A stretch of DNA of 64,000 nt from Amycolatopsis sp. FBCC-B4732 (GCF_023008405.1 NZ_CP095376.1:3062001-3126000), one strand, 5' to 3'. Shown: positions 1 to 8,844, counted from the stretch's first letter. Made by a program: numbers and translations. The notes: generated by a model not told the origin, from the sequence alone.

Positions 1-1199
1 CGGAGCAGCCGCTCAAGCCGGGCGACTCGCTCCTGGTCGACTCCAAGGCCGGTTACGCGTACGAGCGCGTGCCGAAGGCGGAGGTCGAGGACCTGGTGCT
101 GGAGGAGGTGCCGGACGTCCGCTACGAGGACATCGGTGGCCTCACCCGGCAGATCGAGCAGATCCGGGACGCGGTGGAACTGCCGTTCCTGCACGCGGAC
201 CTTTACCAGGAGTACCAGCTGCGGCCCCCGAAGGGTGTCCTGCTCTACGGCCCGCCGGGCTGCGGCAAGACGCTCATCGCCAAGGCCGTGGCGAACTCGC
301 TGGCCAAGAAGGTGGCGGCGGCGCGGGGCGACAACGAGGACGGGAAGTCCTACTTCCTGAACATCAAGGGTCCCGAGCTGCTCAACAAGTTCGTCGGGGA
401 GACCGAGCGGCACATCCGCCTGATCTTCCAGCGGGCGCGGGAAAAGGCCTCCGAGGGCACCCCGGTGATCGTGTTCTTCGACGAGATGGACTCGATCTTC
501 CGGACCCGTGGGTCGGGCGTGTCGTCCGACGTCGAGACCACGATCGTGCCGCAGCTGCTGTCGGAGATCGACGGTGTCGAAGGCCTGGAGAACGTCATCG
601 TCATCGGCGCCTCCAACCGCGAAGACATGATCGACCCGGCGATCCTGCGGCCGGGCCGGCTCGACGTCAAGATCAAGATCGAGCGTCCGGACGCCGAAGG
701 CGCGAAGGACATCTTCTCCAAGTACCTGGCCGAAGGCCTGCCGATCCACGCCGACGACCTCGCCGAGTTCGGCGGGGACCCGAAGGCGACGTTCGACGCG
801 ATGATCCAGCACACCGTCGAGCGGATGTACGAGGAGAGCGACGAGAACCGGTTCCTCGAGGTGACCTACGCCAACGGGGACAAGGAAGTCCTGTACTTCC
901 GCGACTTCAACTCGGGCGCGATGATCCAGAACATCGTGGACCGGGCGAAGAAGTCGGCGATCAAGTCGGTGCTGGAGACCCAGCAGCCGGGTCTGCGCGT
1001 GCAGCACCTGCTCGACGCGATCGTCGACGAGTTCGCGGAGAACGAGGACCTGCCCAACACCACCAACCCGGACGACTGGGCCCGGATCTCCGGCAAGAAG
1101 GGCGAGCGGATCGTCTACATCCGCACGCTCGTCACCGGCAAGAACCAGGATTCGGGGCGGGCGATCGACACCGCCACGAACACCGGTCAGTACCTGTAG
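1..1199 (+). CDS. mpa: Proteasome-associated AAA ATPase (Mpa/ARC), 5' truncated by window edge
   Basis: This hexameric ATPase recognises pupylated proteins, unfolds them and feeds them into the 20S proteasome. The frame is open from base 3, so the N-terminal coiled coil and most of the OB domains lie outside the window. Visible are the end of the OB region, Walker A GPPGCGKT (249-272), Walker [11 protein letters not shown] and the second-region-of-homology RPGRLD with the arginine finger. The protein ends in GQYL, the penultimate-Tyr tail known to dock into the proteasome alpha ring. It lies upstream of dop-pup-prcB-prcA on the same strand but is separated by seven unrelated genes. A strong hairpin follows the stop. 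Confidence 0.97.
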   Translation, partial: EQPLKPGDSLLVDSKAGYAYERVPKAEVEDLVLEEVPDVRYEDIGGLTRQIEQIRDAVELPFLHADLYQEYQLRPPKGVLLYGPPGCGKTLIAKAVANSLAKKVAAARGDNEDGKSYFLNIKGPELLNKFVGETERHIRLIFQRAREKASEGTPVIVFFDEMDSIFRTRGSGVSSDVETTIVPQLLSEIDGVEGLENVIVIGASNREDMIDPAILRPGRLDVKIKIERPDAEGAKDIFSKYLAEGLPIHADDLAEFGGDPKATFDAMIQHTVERMYEESDENRFLEVTYANGDKEVLYFRDFNSGAMIQNIVDRAKKSAIKSVLETQQPGLRVQHLLDAIVDEFAENEDLPNTTNPDDWARISGKKGERIVYIRTLVTGKNQDSGRAIDTATNTGQYL

Positions 1200-1211
1200 G
1201 TTCGAGCGCTC

Positions 1212-1243
1212 GATGGGGCGGCCGCTTCGGCGACCGCCCCATC
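1212..1243. terminator. Bidirectional hairpin terminator between mpa and EamA gene
   Basis: The arms GATGGGGCGGCCGC and GCGACCGCCCCATC form a 14-bp stem with one C-A mismatch, closed by a TTCG tetraloop. It lies between two convergent genes, so it could end transcription from both sides. Confidence 0.85.
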
Positions 1244-1250
1244 GGCGTGT

Positions 1251-2228
1251 CTAGCGGCGGACGAGTTCCGGCTCGGCGGGGCGGCGCACCCGTAGCCGTC
1301 CGTGGGCGGCCAGGATGCCCAGCACCACGAGCAGGGCGCCGGCCGGCTGGTTCCAGCTCACCGGTTCGCCCAGCACGAGCACGCCGAGCAGCACCCCGAC
1401 GACCGGTGTCAGGTACGTGACCGCCGAGGCGTTGGCCGCGCCCCAGGCGGCGATGATGCGGACGTTCCAGACGTAGGCGAGACCCGTGCCGAACACGCCG
1501 AGCGCCACCATGCTCGCCACCACCGCGAGGTCCAGGTGCACCGGCGCGGTGGCGATGGCCGGGGCGAGCAGCCCCAAGAGGACGGTCGCGGAGGCGGTCT
1601 GCCCGAACGCGACGACGACCGGATCCGTCCCGCGTGGTGAGACGAACCGGCGCATGTACACGAAACAAGCGCCGTAGCAGCTCGTCGCGCCGAGGCAGGC
1701 GAGCTGCGCGGTCAGCTGGTGCGAGACGTCGACGCCGTGCCACACGCCGACGATCGTGAGCACCCCGAGGAAGCCGAGCAGCAACCCGGCGACCTTCGGG
1801 GGCGTGAACCGCTCTTCAGGCAGCGCCGCGGCCGCCAGCAGCATCGTGATGAGCGGCGTGGTGGCGTTGAAGATACTGGCCAAACCGGACGAAATGTACT
1901 GTTCCGCCCACGAGAACAGGAGGAACGGCACCACGCACAGCAGCACCGACACGACCGCGAGGTGGCCCCACAGCACGGGGTCGCGGGGCAGCGGGCGGCG
2001 GCGCACGGCCAGCACGAAGGCCAGCGCGAGCGCACCCAGTGCGACGCGGGCGAGCGCCACCTGGGCGGGGGAGAGGCCGCCGAGGCCCACCTTGATGAAC
2101 AGGAAACTCGCACCCCAGACCACGGCCAGCAGCGCGAACCGCACCGTGACCCCGAAACCCGCCAGTCGCATGGGCGCAGTCAAGCCGGGCAGCGGGTTTC
2201 GAAGCCAGCGGTTTTCGGACCTCACCAT
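1251..2228 (-). CDS. EamA/DMT-family transporter
   Basis: A 325-residue integral membrane protein with about ten hydrophobic helices in two EamA-like halves, the layout of drug/metabolite exporters; substrate unknown. It begins near MRLAGFGVTVRF with the typical motif WGASFLFIKVG in the first helix. The longest start is ATG at 2228, but an in-frame ATG at 2171 gives a more usual N-terminus, and the 21-bp repeat ends only 1 bp upstream of the 2228 codon, which leaves no room for a leader. It follows the oxidoreductase gene by 13 bp, so arsR, oxidoreductase and transporter probably form one operon. The pairing suggests efflux linked to redox modification of the same compound, which is inference. 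Confidence 0.88.
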   Translation of the reverse strand: MVRSENRWLRNPLPGLTAPMRLAGFGVTVRFALLAVVWGASFLFIKVGLGGLSPAQVALARVALGALALAFVLAVRRRPLPRDPVLWGHLAVVSVLLCVVPFLLFSWAEQYISSGLASIFNATTPLITMLLAAAALPEERFTPPKVAGLLLGFLGVLTIVGVWHGVDVSHQLTAQLACLGATSCYGACFVYMRRFVSPRGTDPVVVAFGQTASATVLLGLLAPAIATAPVHLDLAVVASMVALGVFGTGLAYVWNVRIIAAWGAANASAVTYLTPVVGVLLGVLVLGEPVSWNQPAGALLVVLGILAAHGRLRVRRPAEPELVRR

Positions 2229-2229
2229 T

Positions 2230-2250
2230 GTGTATAACGCCCTATACCGC
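2230..2250. repeat. 21-bp repeat, copy 1
   Basis: Exact copy of a 21-bp sequence with core GTATAACGCCCTATAC (2232-2247), an inverted GTATA/TATAC with a 6-bp spacer. It overlaps the stop codon of the oxidoreductase gene and lies immediately before the EamA gene. Read on the minus strand it offers a TTATAC -10-like hexamer. Confidence 0.7.
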
Positions 2251-3111
2251 CGCGGGCAGCAGTGCTTCGGCCAGCCGACGCCAGTGCGGCATCGCGGTGG
2301 TGCCCGCTTCGAGGCCGATCACCTGGATGCCGACGTGGTCGGCGCCGGCGTCGAGGTGCGCGCGCAGCTTGCCCATCACCTGCTCCAGGTCGCCCCAGTA
2401 CACGAGGTCGTCGACGAGCCGGTCGCTGCCGCGGCCGCCGTCGATGTCGGATTCGGAGTAGCCGAGGCGCCGGAACTTCGCGACGTTGTACTCCGAGGTC
2501 AGATACGGGTGCAGGTGCGCGCGGGCGAGTTCGCGGGCCTTGGCCGCGTCCGGCTCGAACAGCACGGCGTGCTCGACGCCGAGGAACGGTTCCTCGCCGA
2601 GGATTTCGCGTGCCTGGGCCGTGTGCTCGGGTGCCACGTGGTAGGTGTGCGCGCCGGCCGACCGGTCGCGGGCCAGCTCCAGCATCTTCGGGCCGTACGC
2701 GGCCAGCAGGCGCCGCGTTCCCGGTGCGGGGACGGCGTCCATGGCGTCGAGGTAGTCGTTCATCGCCCGCAGCGGGCGGGTACCGGGTTTGCCGGCGCCG
2801 TAGCCGAGGCCGAGCAGGTGGCGGTCCGGGTAGGCCTCGGCCAGCAGCTGTGCGCCGGCCCGGGTCCAGCGCGGCTCGCGCGACCAGATCTGCGCGATCC
2901 CGTTGACCACGGTGAGCCGCTCGGTGACCGACAGCAGGAACCCGGCGTGGGTGAGGGCCTCGCGCCCGTCCCGTTCCGGGACCCAGATCGCCGGCCAGCC
3001 GAGTTCTTCGAGCTCCTGCACGGAGTCCCGGATCAGGCTCGCCGGCCGGTCCTCGAAGTCGAACGTCCAGATCCCGTAGCGGCCGAGCCGCATGCCCTCG
3101 ATAGTACCCAT
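2242..3111 (-). CDS. LLM-class F420-dependent oxidoreductase (luciferase-like fold)
   Basis: A 289-residue TIM-barrel luciferase-like monooxygenase family protein. Family traits are the N-terminal LGRYGIWTFDFED strand, the WPAIWVPERDGREAL segment and the LLGLGYGAGKPG loop that would bind cofactor; actinobacterial members usually use coenzyme F420 rather than FMN. The substrate is unknown. Start ATG 3111 is preceded by GATACT with a 7-nt gap, suiting a leaderless message; an internal ATG at 3093 is the alternative. It sits between the ArsR regulator (67 bp upstream) and the EamA transporter (13 bp downstream), so it probably belongs to an ArsR-controlled operon. Confidence 0.88.
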   Translation of the reverse strand: MGTIEGMRLGRYGIWTFDFEDRPASLIRDSVQELEELGWPAIWVPERDGREALTHAGFLLSVTERLTVVNGIAQIWSREPRWTRAGAQLLAEAYPDRHLLGLGYGAGKPGTRPLRAMNDYLDAMDAVPAPGTRRLLAAYGPKMLELARDRSAGAHTYHVAPEHTAQAREILGEEPFLGVEHAVLFEPDAAKARELARAHLHPYLTSEYNVAKFRRLGYSESDIDGGRGSDRLVDDLVYWGDLEQVMGKLRAHLDAGADHVGIQVIGLEAGTTAMPHWRRLAEALLPAAV

Positions 3112-3118
3112 GAATCGA

Positions 3119-3124
3119 AGTATC
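3119..3124 (-). promoter_or_regulatory. -10-like hexamer for the oxidoreductase gene, with flanking imperfect palindrome
   Basis: On the minus strand GATACT ends 7 nt before ATG 3111. The adjoining bases (about 3121-3138, TATCGCATATTTACGATG) form an imperfect ATCG/CGAT inverted repeat in an unusually A+T-rich patch, a plausible operator for the neighbouring ArsR protein. This is inference from position and symmetry. Confidence 0.4.
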
Positions 3125-3178
3125 GCATATTTACGATGCGACGTGCCGGCGGGAGTCGTCGAACGGACGGGGGAGAGG

Positions 3179-3517
3179 TCAGAGGGAGTGGCCGAGGGCG
3201 GCGACGAATTCGGCGATCCGGGCCTCGTCGCGCTTGTAGTGCGTCCACTTGCCGACGCGCGTCGCCCGGACCAGCCCGGCGCGCTGGAGCGAGGCCATGT
3301 AGGCCGACACAGTCGACTGTGCGAGCCCCAGCTTCTCCTGGATGTGGCTCACGCACACACCGACCTCGACCGGGTCGGCGATCGCCCGCTCGACCGGAAA
3401 GTGCCGCTCCGGCTCCCGGAGCCACTGCAGGACCTGCAGTCGCACGGGGTTGGCGAGCGCCTTGAAGACGTCGAGCAGGTGCTCGACGCCGGGCTCGGAT
3501 TCGGTGCGTGTCGTCAT
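3179..3517 (-). CDS. ArsR-family winged-helix transcriptional regulator
   Basis: A 112-residue one-domain regulator. The segment DVFKALANPVRLQVLQWL is the typical ArsR helix 2-3 opening, and CVSHIQEKLGLAQSTVSAYM is the recognition helix-turn-helix, followed by the wing VRATRVGKWTHYK. No Cys-rich metal site is evident (single Cys before the HTH), so it may sense something other than arsenic-type metals. It heads the probable operon with the oxidoreductase and EamA genes and is divergent from the small gene at 3566; a variant copy of the repeat core lies in the divergent gap. Confidence 0.9.
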   Translation of the reverse strand: MTTRTESEPGVEHLLDVFKALANPVRLQVLQWLREPERHFPVERAIADPVEVGVCVSHIQEKLGLAQSTVSAYMASLQRAGLVRATRVGKWTHYKRDEARIAEFVAALGHSL

Positions 3518-3540
3518 GGCTTCCCTCCCACCATACCGGC

Positions 3541-3556
3541 GTATAACGACCTATAC
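3541..3556. repeat. Variant of the GTATA-N6-TATAC repeat in a divergent promoter
   Basis: GTATAACGACCTATAC differs at one base from the core of the 21-bp repeat. It lies between divergent arsR (start 3517) and the gene starting at 3566. Its right arm forms TATACT (3552-3557) ending 8 nt before GTG 3566, so it probably is or overlaps a promoter. Confidence 0.6.
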
Positions 3557-3565
3557 TTCCGGGCC

Positions 3566-3904
3566 GTGAGCGAAGAAACCGGGCGGCCGCGCGCGCCCAT
3601 CACCGAATCGGACGTCCTGGCCTGGCTCGAGACGACGGCCGCCGCCGTCGAGGCGGGGGAGGTGGGCGCCCAGGAGCTCATCGACCTGCTCGGGGAGCTC
3701 CGGCGCGCGTCGGCCGCCTGCGCGGACGCCTCGGACTGGCTGCTCCTGGCCGCGCGCGAGGGCGGCGCGAGCCTCCGCCAGATCGCTCCCGTCTTCGGCA
3801 AGGGCTACGTCCGGGCCCCGGCCGCCCGGCTCGAAAAACTCCACCGCCAGGCGCAGAACTCCGGGCAGTGGCTGGCCATCCTCCGGCACAAGGCCACGGC
3901 GTGA
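3566..3904 (+). CDS. Small protein of unknown function with HTH-like C-terminal half
   Basis: A 112-residue acidic-to-neutral helical protein that I do not recognise. The region ASLRQIAPVFGKGYVRAPAA resembles a helix-turn-helix of the kind found in small actinobacterial proteins with repeated Ala/Leu helices, so a DNA-binding or adaptor role is possible but unproven. The GTG start at 3566 is chosen because TATACT ends 8 nt before it, fitting a leaderless message, and because longer in-frame extensions run into arsR. Its TGA overlaps the GTG of the aldo/keto reductase, indicating translational coupling. Confidence 0.7.
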   Translation: MSEETGRPRAPITESDVLAWLETTAAAVEAGEVGAQELIDLLGELRRASAACADASDWLLLAAREGGASLRQIAPVFGKGYVRAPAARLEKLHRQAQNSGQWLAILRHKATA

Positions 3905-4830
3905 ACCGCATCGCGCTCGGCCTGGCGGCGCTCGGCAGGCCCGCGTACATCAACCTGGGCCGCGAGGGGGCGCTGCCGCCGGCGCGGGACGTCGAATCGA
4001 TGCGCGCGGCGACGTTCGAGGTGCTCGACGCCGCCTACGCCGCCGGGGTCCGGCACGTCGACGTCGCCCGGTCCTACGGGCGCTCGGAGGAGTTCCTGGC
4101 CGGCTGGCTCACCGAGCGCGGCCACGCCGACGTCGAGATCTCGAGCAAGTGGGGCTACGCCTACGTCGGGCAGTGGCGGCTCGACGCCGAAGTGCACGAG
4201 GTGAAGGAGCACTCGGCGGCGCGGTTCGCCGCGCAGTGGGCGGAAACCCTGGCGCTGCTGGGGGAGCGGGTCGGGCTCTACCAGGTCCATTCGCTCACTG
4301 TGGACAGTCCACTGTTCACCGACGAACCTTTGGTGGCGGCGCTGGCGGAGCTCGCCGCGAACGGCGTGGCGGTCGGGTTCTCGACGTCCGGGCCGCGGCA
4401 GGCGGACGCGATCGAGCGGGCGTTCGCGCTGGAAGTGGCCGGGCGGCCGGTGTTTTCGGCGGTGCAGTCGACGTGGAACCTCCTGGAGCCCTCCGCCGGA
4501 CGTGCCCTCGAAGCGGCGCGCGCGGCCGGAAACCGGGTCCTGGTCAAGGAAACCCTCGCCAACGGCCGGCTCGCGGTCGAGGCGCCGGCGGTGGTGCGGG
4601 AGATCGCCGCGGCGCACGGCACGGGGCCGGACGCGGTCGCCGTGGCCGCGGTGCTGGGCCAGGACTGGGCGGACCGCGCGGTCATCGGCCCGGCGAGCCC
4701 GGCCCAGCTGGCGGCGAACCTGCGGGCCACCACGCTTGCCCTGAGCGCCGAGGAGCGAGGCGCGCTCGCGGACCTCGCCGAGGATCCGCAGGAGTACTGG
4801 CGACACCGGTCCTCGTTGCAGTGGGACTGA
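3901..4830 (+). CDS. Aldo/keto reductase
   Basis: A 309-residue (alpha/beta)8 NADPH-dependent oxidoreductase. The catalytic tetrad is visible: Asp in HVDVARSYGRSEEFL, the Tyr of the same segment, Lys in ISSKWGYAY and His in LYQVHS. The C-terminal VIGPASPAQLAANL matches the nucleotide-binding end of the family. The start is GTG 3901, overlapping the TGA of the upstream gene (GTGA), so the two are probably co-translated. Substrate unknown. Confidence 0.92.
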   Translation: MNRIALGLAALGRPAYINLGREGALPPARDVESMRAATFEVLDAAYAAGVRHVDVARSYGRSEEFLAGWLTERGHADVEISSKWGYAYVGQWRLDAEVHEVKEHSAARFAAQWAETLALLGERVGLYQVHSLTVDSPLFTDEPLVAALAELAANGVAVGFSTSGPRQADAIERAFALEVAGRPVFSAVQSTWNLLEPSAGRALEAARAAGNRVLVKETLANGRLAVEAPAVVREIAAAHGTGPDAVAVAAVLGQDWADRAVIGPASPAQLAANLRATTLALSAEERGALADLAEDPQEYWRHRSSLQWD

Positions 4831-4878
4831 GCGGCTGCACTACCCTTCGCAGGCACGAAACCGACGACAGGAGGCCGG

Positions 4879-5493
4879 GTGCGTCATCGTCAGGTGGTCG
4901 CGTTGGCCGCCGTCGCGCTGGTGGGCCTGACGGCCTGCGAAGGGCCCGATCCGAACAACCTCGAGACGTACTACGACGATCCGGCGCCGACGTCCGCGCC
5001 GGTCACGACCGTCGAAACGCCGGTGAGCCCCGCGGAAGCCGTCCCGGTCACGCCGCCCGAAGCCGATCCCGGTCTGCTCGCGGAGCCCGCGCTGCTGTCC
5101 GACGCGGACGTCGCGGAGGAAGGTGTGCAACCGGCCTCGAACGAGGTGGCGGGATGTCTGGCGGACGGGCCGTCGGCGGGGAGCCGGACGGCGACCTGGC
5201 GCTACCCCAGCGGGTCGGTGCTGAGCCACCGCGTCGTGGTGTTCCCGGACTCCTCGGCCGCCCAGGCTGTCGCGGACAACGAGTGCCCCCCTGGCAAGCT
5301 GGTGGGCGTTCCCGCCCAGCCCGGGGTCGAGCGGCAGCAGGCCTGGAGCGACGGCAAGACCTGCACGGTGTTGCTGGCCAAGGGAGCGCTCGTGTCCGAG
5401 CTGACGGTCTCGGCGAGCACCGGGACTCGGGCCGTGGACGCGGCCAAGCGCCTGCTGCCCGCCATGACCGCGAAGCTCACCGCTCAGCCGTAG
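4879..5493 (+). CDS. Putative secreted lipoprotein
   Basis: A 204-residue protein with a signal peptide II: MRHRQVVALAAVALVGLTAC ends in the lipobox LTAC with lipidated Cys20. A Pro/Val/Glu-rich linker follows, then a compact domain with four Cys residues (GCLAD, NECPPG, KTCTV) that may form disulfides and that resembles extracellular sensor-like domains of actinobacteria. An AGGAGG ribosome site (4869-4874) lies 4 nt before the GTG. Its 3' end overlaps the convergent Nudix gene by 10 bp. Function unknown. Confidence 0.82.
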   Translation: MRHRQVVALAAVALVGLTACEGPDPNNLETYYDDPAPTSAPVTTVETPVSPAEAVPVTPPEADPGLLAEPALLSDADVAEEGVQPASNEVAGCLADGPSAGSRTATWRYPSGSVLSHRVVVFPDSSAAQAVADNECPPGKLVGVPAQPGVERQQAWSDGKTCTVLLAKGALVSELTVSASTGTRAVDAAKRLLPAMTAKLTAQP

Positions 5494-6002
5494 CGGCGGA
5501 ACCACTCCTGGACGCCTTCGCGGCCGTCGGGGATGAAGGGCAGCGCCGGCGCCGGGTCGTCGATCCAGGCGCGCAGCTCTTCGAGCGGGATCCAGCGGCC
5601 TTCGACGATCTCTTCGGCCTGGTGGTGGATCGGGCCGTCCCAGCGGACCTCGAAGGCGAAGTTGTGGCAGCGGTTGCGGCCGTCGTCGTAGACCTTGGTG
5701 AACAGCGGAACGGGTTCCACCCCTTGGACGCCGAGCTCTTCGGCGAGCTCGCGGCGGGCGCACTCGGCCGGCGTCTCGCCCGCGGCGACCACGCCGCCGG
5801 CCCAGCAGTCCCAAGTGGAGGGGAACACGTCCTTCCCCGGGGTGCGGAGGTGCACGTAAACGGCTTTTCCGTCACCCGAACGGACCAGGACGACGCCGGC
5901 GGCGTGCCACAGGCCCTCGGCGCGGACGCGGGCGCGGGTGGTCTCGCCGACCACCGAGCCCGCCTGGTCATAGAGGGCAACGAGTTCGTCACTGCCTGGC
6001 AT
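5484..6002 (-). CDS. Nudix hydrolase
   Basis: A 172-residue protein with a complete Nudix box (GX5EX7REUXEEXGU): GVVAAGE, then seven residues, then RELAEELGV, the Mg-binding helix that hydrolyses nucleoside diphosphates linked to another moiety. The overall layout (EIVEGRWIPLEELRAWI) resembles the YfcD/isopentenyl-isomerase-like branch, so the substrate could be a nucleotide sugar, coenzyme or prenyl compound; it cannot be fixed from sequence. It is divergent from dop, with about 40 bp between the start codons. Confidence 0.92.
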   Translation of the reverse strand: MPGSDELVALYDQAGSVVGETTRARVRAEGLWHAAGVVLVRSGDGKAVYVHLRTPGKDVFPSTWDCWAGGVVAAGETPAECARRELAEELGVQGVEPVPLFTKVYDDGRNRCHNFAFEVRWDGPIHHQAEEIVEGRWIPLEELRAWIDDPAPALPFIPDGREGVQEWFRRYG

Positions 6003-6031
6003 GGGTGCATCGTTCCACTAGGCCGACCCCG

Positions 6032-6037
6032 TAGGGT
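6032..6037 (+). promoter_or_regulatory. -10-like hexamer before dop
   Basis: TAGGGT ends 6 nt before ATG 6044, consistent with a leaderless dop message; the intervening GGGGAC could alternatively serve as a weak ribosome site. Confidence 0.45.
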
Positions 6038-6043
6038 GGGGAC

Positions 6044-7546
6044 ATGCGGCGGATCATGGGAACCGAAGTCGAGTACGGCATCTCCGTGCCGGGCGACGCG
6101 ACGGCGAACCCGGTACTCACCTCGACCCAGGTCGTGCTGGCCTACGCGGCCGCGGCCGACATCCCGCGGGCCCGCCGGGCGCGGTGGGACTACGAGGTGG
6201 AGAGCCCGCTGCGGGACGCGCGCGGGTTCGACCTGACCGGCCCCGGCGGGCCGGGCCACGACCCGGACGTCGAGGACCTGGGCGCGGCGAACGTCATCCT
6301 GACCAACGGGGCGCGGCTGTACGTCGACCACGCGCACCCGGAGTACTCGGCGCCCGAGGTGACGAACGCGCGCGACGCGGTCATCTGGGACAAGGCGGGT
6401 GAACGGGTGATGGAGGAGGCCGCGCTGAAGGCGGCGTCCGTCCCCGGCCAGCCACAGCTGCAGCTGTACAAGAACAACGTCGACGGCAAGGGCGCGAGCT
6501 ACGGCACGCACGAGAACTACCTGATGGCGCGGTCGACGCCGTTCACCGCGGTGATCGCCGGGCTGACGCCGTTCTTCGCGTCGCGGCAGGTCGTGACCGG
6601 CTCGGGCCGGGTCGGGATCGGCCAGCAGAGTGAAGAGGCCGGGTTCCAGCTCTCCCAGCGTGCGGACTACATCGAGGTCGAGGTCGGCCTCGAGACCACG
6701 CTGAAGCGCGGGATCATCAACACGCGCGACGAGCCGCACGCGGACGCGGACAAGTACCGCCGGCTGCACGTCATCATCGGCGACGCGAACATGTCGGAGT
6801 ACTCGACGTACCTGAAGGTCGGCACCACGGCGCTGGTGCTGGACCTGATCGAGTCGGGCATCCGCTTCGACGACCTGAAGCTCGACGAGCCGGTCAAGGC
6901 CGTGCACCAGATCAGCCACGACCCGACACTGAAGGTCCAGGTCGCGCTGGCGAACGGCAAGAAGTACTCCGGCCTCGACCTCCAGTTCGCCTACCACGAG
7001 ATCGCCTCGCAGAACCTGGAGCGCATCGACGCCGACCAGGCCTCCAAGGAGGTCCTGCGGGTCTGGGGCGAGGTGCTGGACGCGCTGGCCCGCGACCCGC
7101 AGGAGTGCGCGGACCGGCTGGACTGGCCGGCGAAGCTGCGGCTGCTCGAGGGCTACCGCCAGCGCGACAGCCTGGCCTGGGGCGCGCCGCGGCTGCGCCT
7201 GGTCGACCTGCAGTACTCCGACGTGCGGCTGGCCAAGGGCCTCTACAACCGCCTGGTGACGCGCGGCTCGATGAAGCGGCTCGTCTCCGAGGAGGAGGTG
7301 CTCGCCGCGGTCACGACCCCGCCGTCGGACACCCGGGCGTACTTCCGGGGCCGGGCGCTGGAGAAGTACGCGGCGTCGATCGCGGCCGCGTCGTGGGATT
7401 CGGTCATCTTCGACGTGGGCAAGGAGTCACTGGTGCGGATCCCGACCCTGGAGCCGTTGCGGGGGACGAAGGCGCACGTCGGCAAGTTGCTGGACAACGC
7501 GGCGACCGCCGAGGAGCTGGTCGAAGCGCTCACCGGTTCGGACTAG
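6044..7546 (+). CDS. dop: Dop, Pup deamidase/depupylase
   Basis: A 500-residue carboxylate-amine-ligase-fold enzyme that removes Pup from substrates (and deamidates Pup-Gln in species that encode it). It opens with [13 protein letters not shown], the ATP-site strand, and contains the Dop-specific insertion at about residues 41-82 that its paralogue PafA lacks. The catalytic Asp is D95 in [15 protein letters not shown]. The segment [19 protein letters not shown] is shared almost exactly with PafA further down. ATG 6044 is used; ATG 6056 is an alternative. It is first in dop-pup-prcB-prcA. Because Pup here already ends in Glu, depupylation is its expected main job. Confidence 0.97.
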   Translation: MRRIMGTEVEYGISVPGDATANPVLTSTQVVLAYAAAADIPRARRARWDYEVESPLRDARGFDLTGPGGPGHDPDVEDLGAANVILTNGARLYVDHAHPEYSAPEVTNARDAVIWDKAGERVMEEAALKAASVPGQPQLQLYKNNVDGKGASYGTHENYLMARSTPFTAVIAGLTPFFASRQVVTGSGRVGIGQQSEEAGFQLSQRADYIEVEVGLETTLKRGIINTRDEPHADADKYRRLHVIIGDANMSEYSTYLKVGTTALVLDLIESGIRFDDLKLDEPVKAVHQISHDPTLKVQVALANGKKYSGLDLQFAYHEIASQNLERIDADQASKEVLRVWGEVLDALARDPQECADRLDWPAKLRLLEGYRQRDSLAWGAPRLRLVDLQYSDVRLAKGLYNRLVTRGSMKRLVSEEEVLAAVTTPPSDTRAYFRGRALEKYAASIAAASWDSVIFDVGKESLVRIPTLEPLRGTKAHVGKLLDNAATAEELVEALTGSD

Positions 7547-7574
7547 GCGGGACGCACCAGCGATCGCGGCGTGA

Positions 7575-7589
7575 CCCCGAATGTCGGGG
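7575..7589 (+). other. Hairpin in the dop-pup gap
   Basis: CCCCGA-ATG-TCGGGG is a short 6-bp stem with a 3-nt loop in the 86-bp gap between dop and pup. It precedes a TAGGCT hexamer (7598-7603) that could be the -10 of a pup promoter, so the gap may both attenuate dop read-through and start new pup transcripts. Confidence 0.35.
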
Positions 7590-7632
7590 CCGCTGGGTAG
7601 GCTAGGAAACATCAGCCACACCGGGAGGCGAG

Positions 7633-7827
7633 ATGGCCCAGGAAAAGATCGAAAAGCACGGCGGTGGTGACTCCGACGAGGAGTTCGACGACACCGGCGC
7701 GGCGGGTCAGGAGCGGCGCGAAAAGCTCGGCGAGGACGTCGACACGATCCTCGACGAGATCGACGACGTGCTCGAAGAGAACGCCGAGGACTTCGTCCGG
7801 GCCTACGTGCAGAAGGGCGGCGAGTAG
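7633..7827 (+). CDS. pup: Pup, prokaryotic ubiquitin-like protein (encoded with C-terminal Glu)
   Basis: A 64-residue, largely disordered acidic tag that PafA links through its C-terminal Glu side chain to lysines of target proteins. The conserved Mpa-binding helix runs through GEDVDTILDEIDDVLEENAE, and the protein ends VQKGGE. The last codon is GAG, so Pup is made in the ligation-ready Glu form, unlike the GGQ form of mycobacteria. A GGGAGG ribosome site lies 4 nt before the ATG. It is third-smallest-gene size but unmistakable by position and sequence between dop and prcB. Confidence 0.98.
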   Translation: MAQEKIEKHGGGDSDEEFDDTGAAGQERREKLGEDVDTILDEIDDVLEENAEDFVRAYVQKGGE

Positions 7828-7938
7828 CCGCACCGGGGCACTGCGCCCTTGCCGACCGTTCAGCCGGCGGCCGGGGTTCCGCGTGGCCGTTGGCGCGCGC
7901 GGGGCTCCGGCCCGCACAGATGGGACTTTTGAGCACGT

Positions 7939-8793
7939 ATGGACAACACCAGGGGCATCTCGGGTCCCGCGCTGCCTGCCGCGTACTTCTCGTCGGCGAC
8001 GTCGTCGTTTGCGGACTTCTTGCGGGTACAGGCGCCGGAGCTGCTTCCGGAGCGGCGCGTGACGGGTGGTGTGGCCGATCTGGGCGTGCCGCACGGGACG
8101 ACGATCGTGGCCTGCACGTTCGCGAGCGGCGTGCTGATCGCGGGTGACCGGCGGGCGACGTCGGGGAACCTGATCGCGAGCCGCGACATCGAGAAGGTGC
8201 ACGTCACCGACGAGTACTCGGCGGTCGGCATCGCGGGCACGGCGGGGCTGGCCGTGGAAATGGTCCGGCTGTACGCGGTCGAGCTGGCGCACTACGAAAA
8301 GATCGAGGGCGTTTCGCTGTCGCTGGACGGCAAGACGAACAAGCTGGCCGGCATGGTCAAGGCGAACCTCGAGATGGCGATGGCCGGGCTGGCCGCGATC
8401 CCGCTGTTCGTGGGGTACGACCTCGAGGCCGAGGACGCCAAGCACGCGGGCCGGATCGTCTCGTACGACGCCGCGGGCGGCCGCTACGAGGAGAACGGCG
8501 GCTACGCGGGCATCGGCTCGGGTTCGCTGTTCGCGAAGTCGGCGCTGAAGAAGCTGCACGACCCGGACGCCGATGTCGAAGGCGCGGTCCGGGTGGCGGT
8601 CGAGGCGCTGTACGACGCGGCGGACGACGACACCGCGTCCGGCGGCCCGGACCTCGTGCGGCGCATCTTCCCGAGCGTCGTGACGATCACCGCGGAGCAC
8701 GGCGCCGTGCAGCTGCCGGAGTCGGAGACCGCGGCGGTCGCCGAGGCCGTCGTGGCCGGCCGGATCGAGCGCCAGCAGCGCCGGCTCGCCTGA
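7939..8793 (+). CDS. prcB: 20S proteasome beta subunit
   Basis: A 284-residue N-terminal-nucleophile hydrolase, the catalytic subunit of the 20S core. A 53-residue propeptide ends in GVPHG; autocleavage before Thr54 of [11 protein letters not shown] exposes the catalytic threonine. Other active-site elements are the Asp in [11 protein letters not shown] and the Lys in RDIEKVHV (canonical D17 and K33 positions), and the SGGPD segment near the end. It lies 111 bp after pup and 51 bp before prcA in the same orientation. No clear Shine-Dalgarno precedes the ATG. Confidence 0.97.
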   Translation: MDNTRGISGPALPAAYFSSATSSFADFLRVQAPELLPERRVTGGVADLGVPHGTTIVACTFASGVLIAGDRRATSGNLIASRDIEKVHVTDEYSAVGIAGTAGLAVEMVRLYAVELAHYEKIEGVSLSLDGKTNKLAGMVKANLEMAMAGLAAIPLFVGYDLEAEDAKHAGRIVSYDAAGGRYEENGGYAGIGSGSLFAKSALKKLHDPDADVEGAVRVAVEALYDAADDDTASGGPDLVRRIFPSVVTITAEHGAVQLPESETAAVAEAVVAGRIERQQRRLA

Positions 8794-8844
8794 CGCGGAG
8801 CCGACAGTGAACATGGGAACACCGGAAGACCTGGAGCGCACACC

